This document shows, piece by piece, positions 51,201 through 59,275 of a DNA stretch of 64,000 nucleotides. The translations under genes and the position numbers were made by a program. The stretch comes from Thermohalobaculum sp039821125 (lineage in GTDB: Bacteria; Pseudomonadota; Alphaproteobacteria; Rhodobacterales; Rhodobacteraceae), in NCBI GenBank assembly GCA_039821125.1, contig JBCBOR010000011.1, positions 1-64,000 of the forward strand. Reading direction: 5' to 3'. Position 1 is the stretch's first letter. Each line of letters starts with the position of its first letter. The notes beneath the pieces were generated by a model. The model saw only the letters and a list, made by a program, of their open reading frames with translations. It was not told the origin of the DNA and ran no database searches.

Positions 51201-52553
51201 TCAGGCCCGAAACGGGTTCAAACCTGTCAGTGCGCTGAAGACGGTCCTTTTCGGCCTCGTCGTTGGACCGAGCCGGTTCAGAGCCGCCAGACGCCGTCGC
51301 ACCGCGCGCCTGAGTTTCGGATTTGGCTCGAGGTCTGTCAAATGGATCGCCCGTTCCAGCGCGATCTTCGCCGGGCCGACCAGCCCCATCTTCGCAAGAT
51401 CGCTGGCCGTCGTAACCAGCAGGCCTGGCTGTCTGCAATGCGACAGCTGCGTCTCCAGAGGTTTCGTGTCGGTCGTCTTCTTCATCGAGAGCCGCGAAAG
51501 CTCGCGATAGATCTTCATGTGAGAATCGGAACGTTCCTTGCCGACCAGCGCCTCGTTGAAGGCGTGCATCACGGCTGAATGATCGTCGAGTTCCGACTCG
51601 GGATCGGTCTCGGCCTCGTGCCGCTCCTTGTTCAGGTCGAACGAGATGGCACCGTCTGTCAGGTCACTGAGCCAGGCCACATCTTCGGCGACGACCTCGG
51701 CGAAGCGTGCGATATCCAATTCGGAGAAGACAAAGCGCTGGCGTGCCGGCAGATCCTTAAGCAGCCGCAGGATCCGCGTGCTGCGCTGCATGTTCAGCTT
51801 GCCGTCCTTGATCAGCGGCGCGGTCCGGTTGAGCCGTTCGAGCTGGCGAACGACCGCATGCGAGAGCGACTCGTTCGAGTGCTCAGGCGCGAAGCCCAGA
51901 CCTGCCTCGTCAAGGCCGAGCATGTTGCACAGGAAGTCCATGACGACGTCCTGGTTCTTCAGCTTGTTGCGGTCGAACTCGCGGATTTTGACATTTTCCC
52001 GACCGAACGCGGTGATGTATTTCTCGATGCGGTCGCGATATTTCGGCAGGACCGAGGGTCCCGCAGCGCCGTCCAGGGTCGCCGCGATCAATTGCTCGAA
52101 GGTTTCGCCACGCTTGACGCATTCCTGCGCTGCGCTGTCGGCATAGCCGTAGGGATGGCGCACATAGACGCAGATCCTGACCCGGTCGAAAAACCGCGCA
52201 AAGAACTCCTGCATGGCAGGCACGGTGGTGGCCGGCAGAAAGCTCAGCCCCTCGCCCGAGATCACATAGTCCTTACCCGCCGCACGATCGATGGATCTGG
52301 AAAGCTGGTCACGCATGTTCTCGGCGTGTTTCGCCGCGCCTTCCAATGTGGTGACGCCCGCGATCTGCAAAGACCGGAAATGCAGCGCGGTCGGGTTGAA
52401 GGCCGTGTAGAGAACCGAGTGATTCTCGTAGCCCTCGAAATACTGAAGGTTGTGTCTCCGGGCGACCAGGTTCCTGTTCTCGAACAGGGTCCGCTGGATC
52501 GACGAGGACCCGGTCTTGTGCGTGCCGACGTGAATTGTGCAGGTTCTTGGCAT
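51201..52553 (-). CDS. Sulfotransferase-like protein, 450 aa
   Basis: The N-terminus reads CTIHVGTHKTGSSSIQRTLF, the phosphosulfate-binding loop of PAPS-dependent sulfotransferases. A second region, VRICVYVRHPYGYADSAAQE, matches the 3'-phosphate-binding segment where an Arg and a Ser contact PAPS. Downstream, VKIREFDRNKL and MDFLCNMLGLDE continue the fold. The last about 150 residues (from SDSHMKIYRELSRLSM) are helical and have no family I know. No membrane segment or signal is present, so the protein acts in the cytoplasm. It is in the same orientation as kpsM, 75 bases before it. A role in adding sulfate to the capsule is inferred from two further sulfotransferase-like genes in the locus. 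Confidence 0.75.
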   Translation of the reverse strand: MPRTCTIHVGTHKTGSSSIQRTLFENRNLVARRHNLQYFEGYENHSVLYTAFNPTALHFRSLQIAGVTTLEGAAKHAENMRDQLSRSIDRAAGKDYVISGEGLSFLPATTVPAMQEFFARFFDRVRICVYVRHPYGYADSAAQECVKRGETFEQLIAATLDGAAGPSVLPKYRDRIEKYITAFGRENVKIREFDRNKLKNQDVVMDFLCNMLGLDEAGLGFAPEHSNESLSHAVVRQLERLNRTAPLIKDGKLNMQRSTRILRLLKDLPARQRFVFSELDIARFAEVVAEDVAWLSDLTDGAISFDLNKERHEAETDPESELDDHSAVMHAFNEALVGKERSDSHMKIYRELSRLSMKKTTDTKPLETQLSHCRQPGLLVTTASDLAKMGLVGPAKIALERAIHLTDLEPNPKLRRAVRRRLAALNRLGPTTRPKRTVFSALTGLNPFRA

Positions 52554-52714
52554 CTCGCTCGCGATGTTATTTGCCCTCACAGGACGCCGGCAAGGGTGTC
52601 GGCCTGCCGGGCGCAGTCGGTTGGCCGATCCGGTCCCTGATATCCCATGGATCGGCCACGCCGTGCCGGGTTGTCAGGCGTTTGCCCCGACCGTGCCACC
52701 GCGGTGCCGGGAAC

Positions 52715-52909
52715 TCACCTCTGGCCGAGATACCCGACCCGGGCGACGCGGCTCAGCGTGATGAAGTGGCGCTTGTTCTCCTGCCAGTAGGCGCGGAACG
52801 CCGCCTTGTCAGTCGAATCGCCTCCGTCATCCCGCATGACCCGTTTGGCCATCCGCTTTGCGACCATGACCAGCTCCTGCTGCTGGTCGGGGGTGAGTTG
52901 CTGTGCCAT
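52715..52909 (-). CDS. Small hypothetical protein, 64 aa
   Basis: A short reading frame with a strong ACGGAGAGACAG site before its ATG. The peptide is charged and mostly helical (LTPDQQQELVMVAKRMAKRV, AFRAYWQENKRHFITLSRVA), with no membrane segment or Cys. I do not recognise a family. Codon use and the ribosome site suggest it is real. It lies upstream of the sulfotransferase-like gene, in the same direction, with 161 bases between. Confidence 0.55.
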   Translation of the reverse strand: MAQQLTPDQQQELVMVAKRMAKRVMRDDGGDSTDKAAFRAYWQENKRHFITLSRVARVGYLGQR

Positions 52910-53255
52910 TCTGTCTCTCCGTCAAAGCTGTCCTGCATTCTTAAGGTGCATGGATGTTTGCGTCATATGAGGGTTTTTGGCATATGTCGCAACGGATCGC
53001 ACCGGGCAATCGCGTACTAGAGCTGTGCGTTTGCATCAATGTATGACGATTGTCGATTAACTGTCACATTGCGTATCAAGTCTGACTATATCCCGCACTT
53101 TGCTGGTGGATATCCCTGACATCTTGGGGTACTGATCCGCTCGGGGTCGCTGGTAAGACGGCGTGTGAGGATATGCGGCAAGACTACTCGGGTGCCACCC
53201 ACCACGGGTGCTATAATCAGTGGCGTCGGTGCTTTGCCCGGCGCGAAATGGCACG
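52910..53255. other. Intergenic promoter region between divergent capsule genes
   Basis: This 346-base stretch is visibly richer in A and T than its surroundings (for example gattgtcgattaactgtcac and caagtctgactatatcccgc). It separates the leftward small gene from the rightward glycosyltransferase operon. No gene or RNA is recognised. It is the most likely control region for the rightward run of five genes. Confidence 0.45.
53212..53217 (+). promoter_or_regulatory. Possible -10 box (TATAAT)
   Basis: A perfect TATAAT lies 38 bases before the ATG at 53256. No good -35 box is found 16-18 bases upstream, so an activator may be needed, or the match may be chance. Confidence 0.3.
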
Positions 53256-55634
53256 ATGGCCGGTGTGAACGCAAAAATCCGCCAGATCCGATACCTTATC
53301 GAAGAGCGCTTCGGCCTCGGCGGGAAGCTTGGCGATCAGGTTGCGGCGGTCCGTTCGGCGTTCGATTCGGCGTTTTATCTCAGGAACTACCCGGATGTTG
53401 CCGCCTCGGGCATGGACCCGGCCCGGCACTACTGCCAGTTCGGGTGGAAAGAAGGTCGGGATCCGAACCCCGACTTTTCAACCAACTACTATCTCCGGAT
53501 GAACCCGGATATCGCCGATGCCGGGATCAATCCGTTCGTGCACTATGTGAAACACGGGCGGAAGGAGCGGCGCGAGCCCCTGCCCTATACCGCGTCGCGG
53601 GCACCGGACTGGCACCCGCTCGTGTCGGTGATTGTCCCGAACTACAATCATGCGGCCTATCTGCCCGAGCGCCTCGCTTCGATCCTGTCTCAGACCTACA
53701 CCAATATCGAACTGATTGTTCTGGACGACTGCTCGACCGACAACAGCCGCGATGTGATCGACCAGATCCTTGCAGAGGCGGGCACGACAGCGCGCAAGAT
53801 CTACAACGAGACAAACTCGGGCAGCGTCTTTGCCCAGTGGGAGCGCGGGATTGCCGCCGCAACCGGAGAGCTGGTCTGGATCTGCGAAAGTGATGATACC
53901 TGCGAGCCGGACTTTCTGGCCAATCTGGTCGCACATTTCGTCGAACGCTCGGTCATGATGGCCTTTGGGCGGATCGAATTCTGCGATCAGGACGGCCAGA
54001 AAATGCCCGGCATGGACGGGTTCCGGGAGCGGTCCGAGCCCGGGATCTGGGACGATATCGAGGTGCGGACCGCGCAGCAGTGGTTCGAGAGCGCCTTCAG
54101 CGTGCACAACATCGTTGCGAATGTCGGCGGCGCTGTGTTTCGCAAGCAGGCACTCGCGCCGGAAGTCTGGGAACGCGCCCGGAAGTTCAAGATCGCTGGG
54201 GATTGGTTTCTCTACAGCTATCTCCTGCGCGGTGGAAAGATGGTGTTCGACCCGCGCTCGGTCGCCTACTTTCGCCAGCACGCGCGGAATACGTCGGCGA
54301 CGAACTTCGACAAGCTTTACTACTATCAGGAATGCATCGACGTTCACCGCCGGATTTGCGAAACGTGGGACATCCCGGCCGAGACGCGCGAACGCTTTTA
54401 CGACAGCCTTCGTGGTCAGTACGCGCACTTCAAGATGGCCGCCAAGCACGGCGATTTCGACACATGCTTTGCCGTAGATGAGCTGCGGCAGATCACCCGA
54501 AGTGCGCCGCACTTCCTGATCGGACTTCTTGGCTTTGTGCCCGGTGGCGGCGAGGTCTTCCCGATCAATCTGGCGAATGCGCTGGCAGGACGCGGCTACA
54601 TGGTCTCGTTGATCAGCGCGAACATGTCCGAGATTCACGACGAGATGCTGCAGCGCCTGCGCCCTGAGATCCCGGTCTACTATGCGCGCGATGTCGCGGC
54701 GATGGGCGGACAGGGGCTGATGTCAATGATGGGGGCTACCGCGGTCCATACCCACATGATCAACTGCGATCAGATGCTGCTGTGTGGGCGCGATCCGGTG
54801 CAGTCGCCGCGCTATGTCGTCTCGCTCCATGGTTCCTATGACGGTGCGCATAACGGCTTGGCCCCGGTCCTGCAAAGGATCTGGGACGGGGTCGATCACT
54901 GGGTCTACACCGCTGACAAGAACCTGAATGTCTTTCACGAGCACGGCTTCGACACGTCCGGGTTCGAATTCATCCCGAACGCAATGCCGCGGGACACGCG
55001 TCCATTCCCGCAAACCCGGGCCGAGCTTGGTATCGCCGAAGACGCCGTTGTCTTCACCTTGGTGGCACGGGGCATTCGGCAAAAAGGGTGGCGTGCCGCG
55101 GTGACCGCCTTCCGGCGTCTGCAGCAAATGCGGCCCGAGCGTGCGATGCACCTGATCCTCGTTGGCGAGGGCGAGGCGACCGATCAGGCCCGCAAACGGG
55201 CGGAGGAAGTCGTTCCGTCCGGCGCCGCGGAGCAGAACGGGATCTCGTTCCTCGGCTACCAGTCTTGCATCAACGGTCTCTACCGGTTGTCGGATTGCGT
55301 GATTCTGCCAACCCGTTTCGATGGCGAGAGCTTCCCGCTGTGCATCATTCAGGCGTTGCAGGAAGGCAAGCCGGTTATCGCCACCGATATCGGTGAGATC
55401 CGCAACATGTTGACATCCGACGCGGGAACGGCAGGAATCGTCCTGGACAACATCCGCAACTCGGAACAGTTCTTCGGGCATCTCTGCGATGCCATGGACA
55501 AGATGCTCGACGCCGACGCTCGCGAGGCCTGGTCCGCTGTTTCAAGCACCTTGGCCGAGCGTTTCGATATGGACACGATGACGGACCGCTACCTCGACCT
55601 CTATCTGAAAGACGGACCCGACCGTGAGCCTTGA
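53256..55634 (+). CDS. Bifunctional glycosyltransferase (GT2 + GT4) with N-terminal YPDV repeats
   Basis: A 792-residue three-part protein. Residues about 35-110 hold two copies of a short motif (FYLRNYPDVAASGMDPARHY and YYLRMNPDIADAGINPFVHY) often seen at the start of surface-polysaccharide transferases. About 125-330 is a GT2 domain (VSVIVPNYNHAAYLPERLAS, LIVLDDCSTDNS, WICESDDTCEPDF). About 430-770 is a GT4-type GT-B domain (GGGEVFPINLANALAGRG, FTLVARGIRQKGWRAAVTAF, ILPTRFDGESFPLCIIQALQ with the nucleotide-binding Glu). It probably adds two different sugars. The start ATG at 53256 is inside a longer frame with a weak ribosome site. The next gene starts 11 bases before its stop. Confidence 0.9.
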   Translation: MAGVNAKIRQIRYLIEERFGLGGKLGDQVAAVRSAFDSAFYLRNYPDVAASGMDPARHYCQFGWKEGRDPNPDFSTNYYLRMNPDIADAGINPFVHYVKHGRKERREPLPYTASRAPDWHPLVSVIVPNYNHAAYLPERLASILSQTYTNIELIVLDDCSTDNSRDVIDQILAEAGTTARKIYNETNSGSVFAQWERGIAAATGELVWICESDDTCEPDFLANLVAHFVERSVMMAFGRIEFCDQDGQKMPGMDGFRERSEPGIWDDIEVRTAQQWFESAFSVHNIVANVGGAVFRKQALAPEVWERARKFKIAGDWFLYSYLLRGGKMVFDPRSVAYFRQHARNTSATNFDKLYYYQECIDVHRRICETWDIPAETRERFYDSLRGQYAHFKMAAKHGDFDTCFAVDELRQITRSAPHFLIGLLGFVPGGGEVFPINLANALAGRGYMVSLISANMSEIHDEMLQRLRPEIPVYYARDVAAMGGQGLMSMMGATAVHTHMINCDQMLLCGRDPVQSPRYVVSLHGSYDGAHNGLAPVLQRIWDGVDHWVYTADKNLNVFHEHGFDTSGFEFIPNAMPRDTRPFPQTRAELGIAEDAVVFTLVARGIRQKGWRAAVTAFRRLQQMRPERAMHLILVGEGEATDQARKRAEEVVPSGAAEQNGISFLGYQSCINGLYRLSDCVILPTRFDGESFPLCIIQALQEGKPVIATDIGEIRNMLTSDAGTAGIVLDNIRNSEQFFGHLCDAMDKMLDADAREAWSAVSSTLAERFDMDTMTDRYLDLYLKDGPDREP

Positions 55635-56577
55635 GGGGCGCAGTATCGGCCAGCGCAGCGTGCTGGTGATCGGCGCGGCGGGATTTCTGGGACAGCACGT
55701 TGTGACGGCAGTGAAAGCTGCTGGTGGAACCGTGTTGGCCTATGATCGCAATCCTGCGCCTGCGGGCTGGTCCGGTGCCTGGACCGTTGCCGAGGCCGGT
55801 GACACCGCCGCGCTGAAAAGCGCTGCTCAGGATGCGACGGACGTCATCTATCTCGCCGGGCGCAGCCGCCCCGCCGGTGGCTATGACAGCCTGGCACGCG
55901 AGATCGATGGCGAAGTCGCAACGGTCGTGGAAACCGCCGAGCTGTGCCGCGATGCCGGGGTGGGCAAGTTTGTCTTCGCGTCCTCGGGCGGCACGGTCTA
56001 CGGGCGGGATGTCCAGATCCCGACTGCAGAGACCGAGCAGGCGCGGCCTCAAAGCAGCTATGGGATGACGAAGCTGTTCGTCGAGCATGGCTTGCGGCTG
56101 CTGTCCGCAGAAGGGCCGATGCAGGCGGCTGTGCTGCGGATCTCGAACCCCTACGGACCCGGTCAGCGCGTCAAACGACAGCAGGGGATCATCGCAGCGG
56201 CCATGAACGCCGCGATGACCGGCCAGCCGCTCGAAATCTGGGGCGATGGATCGGTTGTGCGCGACTTCGTCTATGTTGCAGATGTCGCCGAGGCATTTGT
56301 GGCTGCATTGGCCTGCAAAGATGTTTATGTCCTTGCGAACATTGGGTCGGGGCAGGGTGTCTCGATCCGTGACCTTTGTAGTGAAATTGATAAAGTGTCT
56401 GACCGGCCATTAAAGATAGACTATTTGCCAGACCGGAAAGTAGACCTGCCGAAAGCAGTATTGGATCCGTCGCGTGCTGCGCGTGTTCTTGAGTGGCGTC
56501 CCGAAGTTGCGTTGGCCGACGGCCTGAAAAAGACATACGACTGGTGGGCGAAACAGGGAGATCGCCATGACGGATGA
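55624..56577 (+). CDS. NAD-dependent sugar-nucleotide epimerase/dehydratase
   Basis: A 317-residue extended short-chain dehydrogenase of the kind that epimerises or dehydrates nucleotide sugars. The NAD motif is VLVIGAAGFLGQHVVTAV. The catalytic set is Ser in VFASSGGTVYG and the Tyr/Lys pair in SSYGMTKLFVEHGLRLL. RISNPYGPGQ and IWGDGSVVRDFVYVADVAEA are family landmarks. The start GTG overlaps the glycosyltransferase stop by 11 bases, and its own stop overlaps the next start by 11 bases. It should supply a sugar donor for the capsule. UDP-glucose 4-epimerase-type activity is possible, but the substrate is not determined. Confidence 0.9.
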   Translation: MSLEGRSIGQRSVLVIGAAGFLGQHVVTAVKAAGGTVLAYDRNPAPAGWSGAWTVAEAGDTAALKSAAQDATDVIYLAGRSRPAGGYDSLAREIDGEVATVVETAELCRDAGVGKFVFASSGGTVYGRDVQIPTAETEQARPQSSYGMTKLFVEHGLRLLSAEGPMQAAVLRISNPYGPGQRVKRQQGIIAAAMNAAMTGQPLEIWGDGSVVRDFVYVADVAEAFVAALACKDVYVLANIGSGQGVSIRDLCSEIDKVSDRPLKIDYLPDRKVDLPKAVLDPSRAARVLEWRPEVALADGLKKTYDWWAKQGDRHDG

Positions 56578-57631
56578 TACGAACGATCAAGAGGTTGCTT
56601 CGACGCCGCAGGACGCGCCGGATCTCCCATCCGGCGAGACGCAACTGGTTCTGCACATCGGCGCTGCGAAAACCGGCTCGTCCGCCATCCAGCGCTTTAT
56701 CCAACTGAACGCGGATTGGCTGGCTGCCCGCGACATTCTCGTGCCGGACAGCCGCCTTGGCATGTCATCCAAGCGCACGGGTGAGCATGTCTTCACGCTC
56801 GAGGAACTGTTTCGCCGTCAGGAGAAGGAGCGCCTGACGACGACGCTGACGGCGCTCTGCGACAAGCTGAACCCGGGACAGCGGTTGCTGCTCTCGGGTG
56901 AGAACATGTCGAACCATGGGCGCCATGCATTCTTCGAGGATGTTGCCAAGAAACATCCGACCGAGGTGATTTTCTACATCCGCCGTCAGGACGAGCTTCT
57001 GACCTCGGCCTGGCAGCAATGGCATTCCAAGGTCGAGGAAGACTTCAACGCCTGGCTGATCATGGCGCTGCGCCAATACGGCCAGTGGGAGAAGCTGATC
57101 AAGGATTGGGAGGGCGTCGTCGGCGCGGGCCGGGTCAAGATCCGCGTGTTCGACCGAGGAGACTTTCCCGGCGGCGATCTGCTGAAGGACTTTCTGCAAG
57201 TGCTTGGCTTCGATCCCGAGACCAGCGGTGCAGATTTCGACATCGGCGTCGTGAACCCAAGCTACAGCGATATCATCACACCGCTGGTTGCCGGCAATCG
57301 GAACATTTTCAAGGACGCGAACGACAGCGACTTCTACGAGGTCGTGCACGAGTTGACCGGCGAATCCTACACCAAGGGGCCGAAGTATTCACTGATCTCG
57401 CCGCGCCAGCGCGAGAAGATCATCGAGTTCTACAAACCGGTCAATCAGCGCGTCTGCCGGGACTATTTTCCGGGCCGGGCGCGGCTGTTTCCGGAAGTGG
57501 ACCATGCGAAATACACATATCTCGACGATGGAAAACTGCGCGATCTGCAAATGCGGTTTCTGACCGAGATGGCCTATGCGGCCCAGAGAAGGGAACGAAA
57601 GAATGGAAAGTTTCGAATTGGATGGAGTTAA
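56567..57631 (+). CDS. Sulfotransferase-like protein, 354 aa
   Basis: After a short acidic tail (about 25 residues) the protein reads LVLHIGAAKTGSSAIQRFIQ, a PAPS-binding loop closely like that of the 450-aa protein at 51201. VIFYIRRQDELLTSAWQQW is the second PAPS contact region. VKIRVFDRGDFPGGDLLKDF and a C-terminal YFPGRARLFPEVDHAKY follow, the latter typical of bacterial polysaccharide sulfotransferase-like proteins. It is soluble. The gene overlaps both neighbours (11 bases before, 29 after), so it is part of a single capsule operon. Confidence 0.78.
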   Translation: MTDDTNDQEVASTPQDAPDLPSGETQLVLHIGAAKTGSSAIQRFIQLNADWLAARDILVPDSRLGMSSKRTGEHVFTLEELFRRQEKERLTTTLTALCDKLNPGQRLLLSGENMSNHGRHAFFEDVAKKHPTEVIFYIRRQDELLTSAWQQWHSKVEEDFNAWLIMALRQYGQWEKLIKDWEGVVGAGRVKIRVFDRGDFPGGDLLKDFLQVLGFDPETSGADFDIGVVNPSYSDIITPLVAGNRNIFKDANDSDFYEVVHELTGESYTKGPKYSLISPRQREKIIEFYKPVNQRVCRDYFPGRARLFPEVDHAKYTYLDDGKLRDLQMRFLTEMAYAAQRRERKNGKFRIGWS

Positions 57632-58310
57632 CTTCGTCCAAGATGTCAGGGTAGGCGCCGATCGCGGCAAGTCATCCAACAACAGCTTTATCCTGGTCAA
57701 GACCGCCAAGTTTCTCGAGTTCTATGATCGCCTGAAAGCGTTTTCGCCGAAGATGATCATGGAGATCGGGATGTTCGAAGGCGGCTCGCTCGTCTACTTC
57801 GACAAGCTGTTCGAGCCCGATCTTCTGGTTGGTGTCGATGCACGGCGCGAGCCGATCGAAGCGCTTGAACAGTACGCGGCGACCCGGCCCTACATTCACA
57901 CCTACTATGGTCGCTATCAGGAAAAAGAAGGCACCCTGCAGGCCGCGCGGCAGAATTTCCCGACAGGCATCGATCTGATCATCGACGATGCGTCTCATCG
58001 CTATGCACAGACCAAGGCGACGTTCCAGATGCTGTTCCCGATGGTGCGCGCCGGTGGCCACTATGTGATCGAGGACTGGGCATGGTCGCATATGCCCGCC
58101 AATCAGAAATCGCGCGGAGGCGAGGCGGAACTTCCGGCGCTGACCAATCTGATCTTCGAGCTGACGGTCATGGCCTCGCAGACGAGCGTGATCGACAGTA
58201 TCCACATCGACCGAAATCTGATCTCGGTGCGCAAGGGGCGCGGCGTTCTGGCGCCAGATGCGTTCGACTTCTCGAAATGCCTGCGCGGCAAACCACTGAC
58301 ACAAATCTGA
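57603..58310 (+). CDS. Class I SAM-dependent methyltransferase
   Basis: A 235-residue methyltransferase. The SAM loop is IMEIGMFEGGSLVYFDKLF, followed by the acidic end of strand 2 in LVGVDARREPIEALEQY. The segment IDLIIDDASHRYAQTKATFQ with GGHYVIEDWAWSH resembles the cephalosporin-hydroxylase/macrocin O-methyltransferase type that acts on sugar hydroxyls using a metal. The ATG at 57603 has a GAAGGGAACG site and lies within the end of the previous gene. It probably methylates a capsule sugar. Confidence 0.82.
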   Translation: MESFELDGVNFVQDVRVGADRGKSSNNSFILVKTAKFLEFYDRLKAFSPKMIMEIGMFEGGSLVYFDKLFEPDLLVGVDARREPIEALEQYAATRPYIHTYYGRYQEKEGTLQAARQNFPTGIDLIIDDASHRYAQTKATFQMLFPMVRAGGHYVIEDWAWSHMPANQKSRGGEAELPALTNLIFELTVMASQTSVIDSIHIDRNLISVRKGRGVLAPDAFDFSKCLRGKPLTQI

Positions 58311-58334
58311 AGCGTCTATGCGGATGAGGCCGAG

Positions 58335-59255
58335 GTGACCGAATTCCGCAATGACGGCCTCTGGCTGCGCAATGATCGCCCGCCCGACGGACGCGACACC
58401 TATGTGATCGTCGGTGTACCGCGTAGCGGCACGTCGATGATCGCGGGGTGTCTGGAACGGCTGGGGGTTTTCACTGGCGAGCGCTCGAACCAAGTGGTGT
58501 TCGAGGACCTCGCGCTGTCGCGGGCCGTTGAAGCCGGAGATGCGGCAGAGACACGGGCGATCATACGTCGCTACAATGCCGCGCACGACCGGTGGCTCTG
58601 GAAACGGCCCGAGGCATGGAAGAAACTGCGCGACCTGCTGCCATTGTTCCGCAATCCGCGCCTGATCGTGCCGCTTCGCGATGCTCTGGCGATTGCGATG
58701 CGCAACCACGTCGCGGTCCAGGCCGATGTCGGGCAGATGCTCGCACGCCACGCGAAGGAGTATGTCGACTTGATTGCGTCGCTCGACAGCTTGCGTCAGC
58801 CGGTTCTGATGGTCAGCTACGAGAAGGCGCTTTCCGATCCCGAACGATTTCTCGAGGTTCTGATCGGCTTTTGCGGGCTTGATCCGTCGCCCGAGGCTTA
58901 TGGTGCAGCGCTCTCGTTCATCGAACCGGAACCTGCGCTTTACCGACAGCGCGCCCGGCTCCGCTATGTCGGCGAGGTTGCGCCGCTGGATGGCAAAACC
59001 CTGACCGGTTGGGCCGGGATCGCCGGGCGGGTTGGCCAGCATGTCTCGGTTGAACTCCGGATCGACGGCAAGCCGCGGAAGACCAGCACGGCGAACCGGA
59101 CCGTCGAGTGGAAGAAGGGCATGCCGGGTCGCAAGAACGACTATGGCTTCAAGTTCTCGCTGCCGCCCTTTGTCCGCCAAGGCGCGGTGATCGATGTGGG
59201 GATCCCGAACTCGGACATTGTGCTCGAAGGGAGCGGCCAGACCTATCGCAAGTAG
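58335..59255 (+). CDS. Sulfotransferase-like P-loop protein with C-terminal beta domain
   Basis: A 306-residue protein in two parts. Residues about 20-195 have the loop VIVGVPRSGTSMIAGCLERL, a SNQVVFEDLAL region, LIVPLRDALAIAMRNHVAVQ and VLMVSYEKALSDPERFLEVL. This is the general sulfotransferase fold, though the loop is less typical than in the other two. Residues about 210-306 look like a small beta domain (GKTLTGWAGIAGRVGQHVSV, YGFKFSLPPFVRQGAVIDVG). Such a domain is seen on other polysaccharide enzymes and may bind the glycan. The start is GTG at 58335 with GAGG upstream. It closes the rightward operon. Confidence 0.72.
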   Translation: MTEFRNDGLWLRNDRPPDGRDTYVIVGVPRSGTSMIAGCLERLGVFTGERSNQVVFEDLALSRAVEAGDAAETRAIIRRYNAAHDRWLWKRPEAWKKLRDLLPLFRNPRLIVPLRDALAIAMRNHVAVQADVGQMLARHAKEYVDLIASLDSLRQPVLMVSYEKALSDPERFLEVLIGFCGLDPSPEAYGAALSFIEPEPALYRQRARLRYVGEVAPLDGKTLTGWAGIAGRVGQHVSVELRIDGKPRKTSTANRTVEWKKGMPGRKNDYGFKFSLPPFVRQGAVIDVGIPNSDIVLEGSGQTYRK

Positions 59256-59275
59256 CTGTGTGCAGCGGAGTGCGC

